Both the position numbers and the translations under genes were made by a program. The notes under the pieces were generated by a model. The model was not told the DNA's origin. It searched no databases and worked only from the letters and a program-made list of their open reading frames with translations. 64,000 bases of DNA from Blastococcus saxobsidens (GTDB lineage Bacteria > Actinomycetota > Actinomycetes > Mycobacteriales > Geodermatophilaceae), in the NCBI RefSeq assembly GCF_002938435.1, contig NZ_POQT01000001.1:202110-266109 (forward strand), written 5' to 3'. Below, piece after piece: positions 57,323 to 64,000 of the stretch. Position 1 is the stretch's first letter. The number at the start of each line of letters is the position of its first letter.

Positions 57323-58567
57323 ATGCGGATCGCCATGGTCGGCACGCGAGGAGTACCTGCCCGGTACGGCGGCTTCGAGACCGCCGTCGAGGAGGTCGGT
57401 CGCCGGCTGGCCGACCGGGGGCACCGGGTGGTCGTGTACTGCCGGACCACCCCGGGCGACGACCAGCGCCCCAGCCAGCACCTCGGCATGGAGCTGGTCC
57501 ACCTCCCCGCGGCCCGCAAGCGCTCCCTGGAGACGCTGAGCCACTCGGCGCTCTCGGTGGCCCACCTGCTGGCCCGCCGCCCGGACGCGGCCTTCGTCTT
57601 CAACGCCGCCAACGCACCGCTGCTGCCGGCCCTGCGCGCCGCCCGGATCCCGGTCGCGACGCACGTCGACGGGCTGGAGTGGAAGCGGGCGAAGTGGGGC
57701 CCGATCGGCCAGCGCTACTACCGTGTCGCCGAGTCCCTGGCCGTGCGCTGGTCGGATGCGCTCATCGCCGACGCGCAGGGCATCGCCGACTACTACCGGT
57801 CGGAGTTCGGGGCGCCGACGACCCTGCTGACCTACGGTGCACCGCGGATCGCTCCCGGCACCGACAAGCTGGCCGAGCTGGGCCTGACGCCCGGCGGCTA
57901 CCACCTGCTCGTCGCCCGCTTCGAGCCGGAGAACCACGTCGACGTGATCGTCGACGGGTATCGCCGCAGCGGCGCGACCAGGCCGCTGGTCGTGGTGGGC
58001 TCGGCTCCCTACTCCGACGCCTACACCGCTCGGGTGCACGGCCTCGCGGACGAGCGGGTGCGCTTCCTCGGTGGCGTCTGGGACCAGGACCAGCTGGACC
58101 AGCTCTACGCCCACTCCTACACCTACCTGCACGGTCACTCGGTCGGTGGCACCAACCCGTCCCTGTTGCGGGCGATCGGTGCCGGCGCCGCCGTCCTGGC
58201 CTACGACGTCGACTTCAACCGCGAGGTCGTGGAGGACGCCGGCCGCTTCTTCGCCAGCCCGGCCGACGTCGCCGCACTCGTCGACGCCGCCGAGGCCGAC
58301 CCTCGCTCCGTGCGCCGGGCCGGCGAGCGGGGGCGCGAGCTGGCCACGGGCTACGACTGGGACGAGGTCGCCGCGGGGTACGAGCAGCTCGCCCGGCGCC
58401 TGGCCGGCCGGCACGTGCCGACCCGGCGTCCCACGGGCCGGCGCTTCCCGGCGCCGACCTCCGCGCCTGCGCCGGTGCCCTTCCCACGCCCGGCTCCCGA
58501 GGTCGGCGTCGCCCCGGCGGCCGTCGCGGGGTCCGGCGTGATCCGGTTCCCGGGGGCGCGCCAGTGA
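57323..58567 (+). CDS. Glycosyltransferase (GT4-like, DUF1972 type)
   Basis: A 414-residue GT-B enzyme. The N-terminal domain is the DUF1972 type (MRIAMVGTRGVPARYGGFET, AVEEVGRRLADRGHRVVVYC, THVDGLEWKRAKWG). The C-terminal nucleotide-sugar half has HLLVARFEPENHVDVIVDGY, FLGGVWDQDQLDQLYAHSY and GTNPSLLRAIGAGAAVLAYD. Relatives are rhamnosyl- or other deoxyhexosyltransferases acting on the primed polyprenyl carrier. A Pro/Arg-rich tail of ~60 residues follows. Its stop overlaps the start of the CDP-alcohol phosphotransferase gene. Confidence 0.88.
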   Translation: MRIAMVGTRGVPARYGGFETAVEEVGRRLADRGHRVVVYCRTTPGDDQRPSQHLGMELVHLPAARKRSLETLSHSALSVAHLLARRPDAAFVFNAANAPLLPALRAARIPVATHVDGLEWKRAKWGPIGQRYYRVAESLAVRWSDALIADAQGIADYYRSEFGAPTTLLTYGAPRIAPGTDKLAELGLTPGGYHLLVARFEPENHVDVIVDGYRRSGATRPLVVVGSAPYSDAYTARVHGLADERVRFLGGVWDQDQLDQLYAHSYTYLHGHSVGGTNPSLLRAIGAGAAVLAYDVDFNREVVEDAGRFFASPADVAALVDAAEADPRSVRRAGERGRELATGYDWDEVAAGYEQLARRLAGRHVPTRRPTGRRFPAPTSAPAPVPFPRPAPEVGVAPAAVAGSGVIRFPGARQ

Positions 58568-59340
58568 CCGTCACGGGCCTGGTGCGGGCGCCCGCACCGG
58601 GACCGGCACCGAGGGCCGAGGGCATCCGCGCCACGATCGGCCGCCTGGCTGCAGCGCAGAAGGGCGCGCAGGGAGCGCCGGCGTACTCGAGGTTCGTGAA
58701 CCGCAGGGTCGGCCGCGTGCTCGCGGCGCTCGCCTTCCACGCGGGACTGACGCCCAACGCGGTCACCGGCATCAGCGCGGCGCTCACCTTCACGGGCGTC
58801 GGGCTGCTCCTGTCGTTCCCGCCGTCGTGGGCCCTCGGCGTGGCGGTCAGCGCCTGCCTGGCCGTGGGCTACGCCTTCGATGCTGCGGATGGTCAGCTGG
58901 CCCGGCTCCGCGGCGGCGGCTCGCCGGCCGGTGAGTGGCTCGACCACATGGTGGACGCGACCAAGCTCCCAGCGCTGCACCTCGCCGTGCTGGTCCACCT
59001 CTACCGATTCGAGGCCGTCGAGCGCGGGCCCTGGCTGCTGGTCCCGATGGGCTTCTGCGTGGTCGCGACGGTGCTCTTCTTCGGCACGATGCTCAACGAG
59101 GCGCTGCGGGAGCGGCACGGTGCCCGGACGCGTTCCCAGCCGACCGGTGAGCGACCCAGCGTGCTGAGGTCGCTGCTCGTCCTCCCGACCGACTACGGAC
59201 TGCTGTGCTGGCTCTTCGTCCTCCTCGGGGCCCCCGCCGGCTTCGTCGGCGCCTACGCGCTCCTCTTCGTCGCCACGGCCGGCTACCTGGCCCTGGCGTG
59301 CATCAAGTGGTTCCCCGAGATCGGAAGGCTGTCCTCATGA
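58564..59340 (+). CDS. CDP-alcohol phosphatidyltransferase-family membrane enzyme
   Basis: 258 residues, about six helices. The diagnostic motif D(x2)DG(x2)AR(x8)G(x3)D(x3)D is intact: DAADGQLARLRGGG followed by SPAGEWLDHMVDATK. These enzymes condense a CDP-linked alcohol with a second alcohol, making phospholipids or phosphodiester-linked surface polymers. Its place inside a polysaccharide locus suggests decoration of the polymer or a lipid anchor rather than housekeeping phospholipid synthesis. GTGA overlap with the glycosyltransferase and ATGA overlap with the next gene. Confidence 0.87.
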   Translation: MTVTGLVRAPAPGPAPRAEGIRATIGRLAAAQKGAQGAPAYSRFVNRRVGRVLAALAFHAGLTPNAVTGISAALTFTGVGLLLSFPPSWALGVAVSACLAVGYAFDAADGQLARLRGGGSPAGEWLDHMVDATKLPALHLAVLVHLYRFEAVERGPWLLVPMGFCVVATVLFFGTMLNEALRERHGARTRSQPTGERPSVLRSLLVLPTDYGLLCWLFVLLGAPAGFVGAYALLFVATAGYLALACIKWFPEIGRLSS

Positions 59341-60011
59341 GCACCCACGACAGCGGGACGGCGGCGGGAGGATCCTCGCCACGGGACGCGAGCACCCGGC
59401 GCCGGTGGTTCCTGGCCGGTGTGGCCGTGCTGCTGGTCGCTGCGCTCGGTGTCGCCTCCCTGCTGTGGAGCGGGGAGGACGAGCATCTGCAGGGCGCCGG
59501 CGATGCGGCCGCTGCGACCACCGGCGCCCCGACCCCGCCCGAGGAGACGGTGATCCCCGCACCGCCCACCCCGGAGCCGACGGGTCCCACCGAGAACGCG
59601 AACGCCTTGCCGGTGTCCCTGCCGGAGGTCGCCCTGGGCGAGCCTGCCGCCGTGGGAAACGGGGTGGTCGCGAGCATCGCCGACCTGGAGGCGATCGAGG
59701 GCACTGCCGTGGGGCCCGGCAACCTCGCGGGGCCCGCGCTGCGGGTGACGGTGCGGATCGAGAACGGCACGGGCGCGCCGGTCTCGGTGGCCGGCGTGGC
59801 GGTCAACCTCTACCACGGGCGGGACAAGGTTCCTGCCTCACCGTTGGAGGACCCGTCCCAGCGGCCGTTCGTCGGGATGCTGGAGCCCGGGGACTCGGCG
59901 GACGGCGTCTACGTCTTCACGGTGCCCGCCGACCAGCGGGACGTCGTCACGGTCGAGGTCGGCTACGAGGCCGGCGCCGCGCTGCTCTTCTTCACCGGTG
60001 CCGCACCCTGA
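59337..60011 (+). CDS. Membrane-anchored extracellular protein, DUF4352-like
   Basis: 224 residues. A cytoplasmic head, one membrane helix (WFLAGVAVLLVAALGVASLL), a Pro/Thr/Glu-rich spacer (PTPPEETVIPAPPTPEPTGP) and an outer beta-rich domain (GPALRVTVRIENGTGAPVSV, FVGMLEPGDSADGVYVFTVP, VTVEVGYEAGAALLFFTG) resembling DUF4352/telomere-like immunoglobulin folds. It is translationally coupled to the CDP-alcohol phosphotransferase and ends the polysaccharide run; a terminator follows 20 bp after. No precise role can be given. Confidence 0.75.
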   Translation: MSTHDSGTAAGGSSPRDASTRRRWFLAGVAVLLVAALGVASLLWSGEDEHLQGAGDAAAATTGAPTPPEETVIPAPPTPEPTGPTENANALPVSLPEVALGEPAAVGNGVVASIADLEAIEGTAVGPGNLAGPALRVTVRIENGTGAPVSVAGVAVNLYHGRDKVPASPLEDPSQRPFVGMLEPGDSADGVYVFTVPADQRDVVTVEVGYEAGAALLFFTGAAP

Positions 60012-60030
60012 GTGAAGCGCAGCCGTCCCC

Positions 60031-60072
60031 GACGACCCCCTCGCCGCGAACCTCGCGGCGATGGGGGTCGTC
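60031..60072 (+). terminator. Long terminator hairpin after the polysaccharide genes
   Basis: A 19-bp stem, GACGACCCCC+TCGCCGCGA against TCGCGGCGA+GGGGGTCGTC, with a 3-nt loop and one bulged T at 60062. The strongest hairpin in the right part of the window. No T tract. Confidence 0.85.
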
Positions 60073-60283
60073 TGCGTTACGGGGAGATGCCACCGCGGCG
60101 CGGGCGGCGGGGCGAGAAGGGAATGCGGAGAGTCACCAGAAAGAGTCGACTTGGGCGCGTTTTCGCGACTCGTCACCGGATCGGGTGGGGTGACAGTCCT
60201 GGTAGGCCGACTTTCGTGACGCTTAGTGTTCGTCGATCGTGCTTGGAGCACGGCGGCGTGCTGCAACTGAGCGGGGAGTTGTC

Positions 60284-63200
60284 ATGGGGGAACGGGCCAT
60301 CGGTGTGTCCACGCGGGCACTGGCGGGACTGATCAGCGGGTTGCTCGTGGTAGGAGTGCTCGGTCTCGGGACACCGGCCACCGCACGCGCCGACTCGGCT
60401 CCGGTGACGCCGACCGCCACCAACCCGGTCACGGTCGCCGCCGACGCCCTGCCGACGGTGCAGATCAACGGCGTGGTCTGGTCCCAGGTGGTCGTGGGCA
60501 ACACGGTCTATGCGGCCGGCTCCTTCACCCGCGCCCGCCCGGCGGGTGCCGCGCCGGGGACCCAGGAGACGGTGCGCAACAACCTGCTCGCGTACGACAT
60601 CCGCACCGGTGAGCTGGTCACCTCCTTCGTCCCCGACCTCAATGCCCAGGCCCGGGTCGTCGCCGCGTCCCCGGACGGGACACGCCTGTACGTCGGCGGC
60701 GACTTCACGCAGGCCAACGGTCAGGCCCGCTACCGGATCGCCGCCTACGACACCCGGACCGGCGCACTGGTGCCGAACTTCGCTCCCGCCGTCAACGCGC
60801 AGGTGCGCGCCCTCGCGGCGACCGACAGCACGGTCTACTTCGGCGGCGCCCTGACCGCCGTGGGGTCGGTGAGCCGCACGCGCCTGGCGGCGGTGCGCGC
60901 CTCGGACGGCGGGCTGCTGCCCTGGGCGCCGGTCCCCGGCACCGGGCCGACGGACGGGAACTGGCTGCCGTACTTCGACGCCGAGGGCAAGCCCATCCCG
61001 GGCACGTTCGATGCCGAGAAGAACGCCCGGACCAGCAACGAGGTCACCGCGCTGGTGGTCACCGGCAGCGGGGCACAGGTGGTCGTGGCCGGCCGCTTCT
61101 ACTCCCTCAACGGAACCCGCGCGACGGGCGTCGGCGCACTGGACCCGATCTCCGGTGCCACCCGCCCCTTCGCCATCAACGGGCTGATCACCAACCACGG
61201 TGTCAACTCCGCCGTGTGGAGCCTGTCGACCGACGGTGCCACCGTCTACGGCACGGGCTACGACTACTACGGACCGGGCAATCTGGAGGGATCCTTCGCC
61301 GCCGACGCCGCCGGTGGGAGGCTGAAGTGGATCGCGGACTGCCGCGGGGACACCTACTCGGGCTTCGCCACGAACGGCGCGCTCTACACCGCGTCGCACG
61401 CGCACAGCTGCATCAACATGGGTGGTTTCCCCGAGCAGAGCCCGCAGGTCTTCAAGCGCGCCACCGCCGTGAGTCTGGCCGCCCACGGGCGGGTCGGGAC
61501 CGCGACGCAGAGGAACGGCAACTTCACCGGCCAGCCCGCGCCGAACCTGCTGCCGTGGTTCCCCAAGATGGACGCGGGCGGCTACACGAGGCAGTACCAG
61601 GCCGGGTGGAACGTGACGGGCACCGACCGGTACGTCGTCTACGGCGGCGAGTTCCCGTGGGTGAACGGCAAGCGCCAGCAGGGCCTCGTGCGCTTCGCCA
61701 TGCCGTCGGCCGCCCCGAACGACCTCGGTCCGACGACGGATGGCCCGGTCACCGTGACGGCCGTCGGGGCCGGCGCCCTGCGGGTGGGCTGGCAGGGTGC
61801 CACCGACCTGGACAACGCGGAGCTGACCTACGCGGTCTACCGCGACGGGGCAGCGACGCCGGTGGCCCGTTTCACCCGGTTCTCCCAGTGGTGGCAAGCC
61901 GCCCCGGTGGCGTGGACCGACCGGGCAGTCCCCGCGGGAAGCCACACCTACCGCGTCACCGTGAGCGACCCCTTCGGCAACGAGACGGTCATCGGCTCGG
62001 CGACCGGCAGCGCCTCGGGTACCGGACGCCTCCGGCCCTACGCCGACATGCTCCACGCCGACGGGGCCACGAACTACTGGCCGATGGGTGAGCGTTCGGG
62101 CACGACAGCCTTCGACCACGGCGGCGTCTCCGACTCGACCGTCTACCCGGGCACGGGCCTGGGCTGGGCCGGTGCGCTCAAGGGGGACAGCGACCCCTCG
62201 ATCTGGTTCGACGGGCGAGCGGGCTACCTCTCGACCCAGACCCCCGTCCGCGGACCGCACACCTTCTCCGTCGAGGCGTGGTTCGAGACCCGCACGACGG
62301 CCGGTGGCAAGATCCTGGGCTTCGGTGACCAGAAGACGGGGCTGAGCAACAACCACGACCGCCAATTGTGGCTGGATCCTGCCGGCCGGGTGCACTTCGC
62401 CGTCTGGCCGGGCTACGGAGCCGAGCTGACGAGCGGCGCCACCTACAACAACGGGGCCTGGCACCACGTGGTGGGCACCGTCGGCCCCACGGGGATGTCC
62501 CTGTACGTCGACGGCCGGCTGATCGCCTCCCGAGCCGACACCATCATGGCGCAGGAGATCACCGGCTACTGGCGGATCGGCGGCGACCGCTCCTGGTCGG
62601 GGTCGAACTTCTTCAACGGCCGGCTCGACGAGGTCGCGGTCTACCCGACCGTCCTCACCGCCGACCAGGTCGCCCGGCATCACGCCCTCGGGAGCACCGG
62701 CGTCGTGCCGGATGCGGCGCCGACGGCGGCGTTCACCTCGGTGGTGGACGGGCTGGCGGTGGCGGTGGACGGTTCGTCGTCGGCTGATGCGGAGGGGCCG
62801 GTGGCGTCCTACGCGTGGGACTTCGGGGACGGCGGGACCGCGTCGGGTGCCAGGGCGTCGCACACCTATGCGTCGGCGGGGGAGTACCCGGTGACGTTGA
62901 CGGTGACCGACTCGGCGGGGTCGACGGGCAGGGTGACCCGGCAGGTGACGGTGACCGGGCCGGCGCCGGACGCGGCGCCGACGGCGGCGTTCACCTCGGT
63001 GGTGGACGGGCTGGCGGTGGCGGTTGACGGTTCGTCGTCGGCTGATGCGGAGGGGCCGGTGGCGTCTTACGCGTGGGACTTCGGGGACGGCGGGACCGCG
63101 TCGGGTGCCACGGCGTCGCACACCTATGCGTCGGCGGGGGAGTACCCGGTGACGTTGACGGTGACCGACTCGGCGGGGTCGACGGGCAGGGTGACCCGGC

Positions 63201-64000
63201 AGGTGGCGGTGACCGGGCCGGCGCCGGCCGACGGGTTGGTGGCCGCGGACGCCTTCGACCGCGAGGTGACCGGGGGCTGGGGTCCCGCCGACCTCGGCGG
63301 GAACTGGACGGTGACCGGTTCGTCGGCCAACGCGGTGGTGACCGGAGGGTCCGGCCGGATCGGTGCGGTGCCGGGTGGCACGAGCGCGGCGGCGCTGCCG
63401 ATCTCGGCCCTCGACGTGACGGCGCAGGCCGATGTGGTGGTCGACAAGGCTCCGTCCGGGAACGGCAGCTACGTGTCGCTGACGTCACGGACCATCGGCT
63501 CCGACCGCTACACCACCCAGCTGCGCTTCAGCGCCTCCGGGTCGGTCACGGCGAGCCTGACCCGCCTCACCGGCGGCACCGAGACCGTGCTCGACAGCCA
63601 CCGGGTCATGGAGAGCTACCGGCCGGGGACCGTGCTGACGGTGCGGTTCGAGGTCAGCGGGTCGGCTCCGGCGACGCTGCGCGCCAAGGCTTGGCCGGCA
63701 GGGTCGGCCGAGCCGGCCGACTGGCAGGTCACCGCCACCGACGCCACGGCGGCTCTGCAGCAGGCCGGTGGGGTACGGGTGGACCTCTACACCTCGGGCG
63801 CCGCGACGGGTGTGCAGACCGTGCGCTGGGACGACCTGCGGGTCCAGCAGCCGGGGGCCGCACACCCGCCGGCGCCGGATGCGGCGCCGACGGCGGCGTT
63901 CACCTCGGTGGTGGACGGGCTGGCGGTGGCGGTGGACGGTTCGTCGTCGGCTGATGCGGAGGGGCCGGTGGCGTCCTACGCGTGGGACTTCGGGGACGGC
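60284..64000 (+). CDS. Large secreted multidomain protein: propeller-like, LamG and PKD domains (3' end outside window)
   Basis: 1239 residues are visible and the frame is open at the window edge. A signal peptide (helix GLISGLLVVGVLGLG, cut near TARADS) precedes a repeated DUF5122/delta-60-like region (VYAAGSFTRA, LYVGGDFTQANGQARYRIAA, VYFGGALTAVGSVSRTRLAA, VVVAGRFYSLNG). A fibronectin-III-like unit, a LamG domain (ATNYWPMGERSG, FSVEAWFETR, WHHVVGTV), two tandem PKD domains (VASYAWDFGDGGTASGA, HTYASAGEYPVTLTVTD), a beta-rich domain of ~210 residues and the start of a third PKD follow. Probably an adhesin or polysaccharide-binding exoprotein. ATG 60284 follows GGGGAG. Confidence 0.88.
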   Translation, partial: MGERAIGVSTRALAGLISGLLVVGVLGLGTPATARADSAPVTPTATNPVTVAADALPTVQINGVVWSQVVVGNTVYAAGSFTRARPAGAAPGTQETVRNNLLAYDIRTGELVTSFVPDLNAQARVVAASPDGTRLYVGGDFTQANGQARYRIAAYDTRTGALVPNFAPAVNAQVRALAATDSTVYFGGALTAVGSVSRTRLAAVRASDGGLLPWAPVPGTGPTDGNWLPYFDAEGKPIPGTFDAEKNARTSNEVTALVVTGSGAQVVVAGRFYSLNGTRATGVGALDPISGATRPFAINGLITNHGVNSAVWSLSTDGATVYGTGYDYYGPGNLEGSFAADAAGGRLKWIADCRGDTYSGFATNGALYTASHAHSCINMGGFPEQSPQVFKRATAVSLAAHGRVGTATQRNGNFTGQPAPNLLPWFPKMDAGGYTRQYQAGWNVTGTDRYVVYGGEFPWVNGKRQQGLVRFAMPSAAPNDLGPTTDGPVTVTAVGAGALRVGWQGATDLDNAELTYAVYRDGAATPVARFTRFSQWWQAAPVAWTDRAVPAGSHTYRVTVSDPFGNETVIGSATGSASGTGRLRPYADMLHADGATNYWPMGERSGTTAFDHGGVSDSTVYPGTGLGWAGALKGDSDPSIWFDGRAGYLSTQTPVRGPHTFSVEAWFETRTTAGGKILGFGDQKTGLSNNHDRQLWLDPAGRVHFAVWPGYGAELTSGATYNNGAWHHVVGTVGPTGMSLYVDGRLIASRADTIMAQEITGYWRIGGDRSWSGSNFFNGRLDEVAVYPTVLTADQVARHHALGSTGVVPDAAPTAAFTSVVDGLAVAVDGSSSADAEGPVASYAWDFGDGGTASGARASHTYASAGEYPVTLTVTDSAGSTGRVTRQVTVTGPAPDAAPTAAFTSVVDGLAVAVDGSSSADAEGPVASYAWDFGDGGTASGATASHTYASAGEYPVTLTVTDSAGSTGRVTRQVAVTGPAPADGLVAADAFDREVTGGWGPADLGGNWTVTGSSANAVVTGGSGRIGAVPGGTSAAALPISALDVTAQADVVVDKAPSGNGSYVSLTSRTIGSDRYTTQLRFSASGSVTASLTRLTGGTETVLDSHRVMESYRPGTVLTVRFEVSGSAPATLRAKAWPAGSAEPADWQVTATDATAALQQAGGVRVDLYTSGAATGVQTVRWDDLRVQQPGAAHPPAPDAAPTAAFTSVVDGLAVAVDGSSSADAEGPVASYAWDFGDG
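62711..63226 (+). repeat. Tandem PKD-encoding repeat (two 258-bp units)
   Basis: Units 62711-62968 and 62969-63226 differ by only about five bases. Each codes for one 86-residue PKD unit with WDFGDGG and the HTYASAGEYPV string. Codons in these units end mostly in G (GCG, GTG, TCG), unlike the C-ending bias of the flanking domains. Confidence 0.9.
63878..64000 (+). repeat. Third PKD-encoding unit (cut by window edge)
   Basis: The 123 visible bases match the first 123 bases of the 62711 unit without a difference, although 650 bp of unrelated sequence lie between the pair and this copy. More copies may lie beyond the window. Confidence 0.88.

Noticed and set aside
60173..63121. A very long open frame on the minus strand opposite the secreted propeller/PKD gene
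   Set aside because: It is a GC-rich antisense shadow: low-complexity Arg/Gly/Val sequence, no domain, and the plus strand there encodes clear LamG and PKD domains with a signal peptide.
62711..64000. CRISPR-like or satellite repeat
   Set aside because: The 258-bp repeats are in frame and encode PKD domains; there are no short regularly spaced repeats with unique spacers.

Overview
The window is very GC-rich DNA (G or C at most third codon positions, many GTG starts, frequent 4-bp ATGA/GTGA gene overlaps) and looks like a high-GC actinobacterial chromosome. Gene content and order fit the Geodermatophilaceae (Blastococcus/Geodermatophilus/Modestobacter-like); that family name is inference. 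Several blocks match, from memory, the order in Mycobacterium tuberculosis around Rv0985c-Rv1018c: mscL, galU-glp(moeA1)-rimJ-glpR, divergent PMT/rsmI, metG-tatD-rpfB-rsmA(ksgA)-ispE, and glmU-prs-rplY-pth. Most of the window is therefore conserved core chromosome, with short lineage-specific insertions.

1-18.4 kb: a truncated PAS/GAF sensor, serC, a second citrate synthase, pdxH with an overlapping MFS exporter, a UdgX-type uracil-DNA glycosylase, a two-gene ABC exporter, an LLM oxidoreductase, a TPR protein, ppc overlapped by an inositol-monophosphatase-like gene, an FprA-type ferredoxin reductase, a secreted protein, a Nei-type DNA glycosylase and a small GNAT. 18.5-21.6 kb: tRNA-Arg(CCT), then a 21-residue leader peptide coupled to a pair of CNNM/CorC membrane proteins. 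21.9-28 kb: an atypical response regulator, a sirtuin, a small protein whose 3' end runs into a dispersed repeat, a DNA-glycosylase/EVE-like fusion, a thioesterase, a VOC protein, a YbaK protein, MscL (its tail encoded by another repeat copy), a CpaB-like SAF protein and an FmdB-like zinc ribbon. 28-32.2 kb: a three-gene operon of MatC-like dicarboxylate carrier, family III CoA-transferase and fused acyl-CoA carboxyltransferase.

32.3-36.6 kb: galU and the cell-division pair glp/glpR (sepX) around a RimJ-like acetyltransferase, then tRNA-Ala(CGC). 36.7-41.5 kb: protein O-mannosyltransferase, rsmI, a DUF559 putative endonuclease flanked by two covarying 59-nt palindromes, and corA. 41.6-49.2 kb: two membrane proteins of unknown role interleaved with metG, tatD, rpfB, rsmA and ispE. 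49.2-55.5 kb: a desaturase with its TetR regulator, tRNA-Gln(TTG), glmU, prs, rplY and pth. 55.6-64 kb: a surface-polysaccharide locus (polyprenyl glycosylphosphotransferase, glycosyltransferase, CDP-alcohol phosphotransferase, membrane-anchored protein) ending in a large secreted propeller/LamG/PKD protein that runs off the window.

The most unusual content is small and repeat-based. (i) A DUF559 gene sits between two 59-nt hairpins whose stems differ by compensatory substitutions. (ii) A dispersed hairpin repeat occurs four times between 23.8 and 38.3 kb; two copies have become the 3' ends of genes. (iii) A pyrimidine-dimer-glycosylase-like protein is fused to an EVE/Mrr_N-like domain. No CRISPR array, prophage, integrase or insertion sequence was seen.
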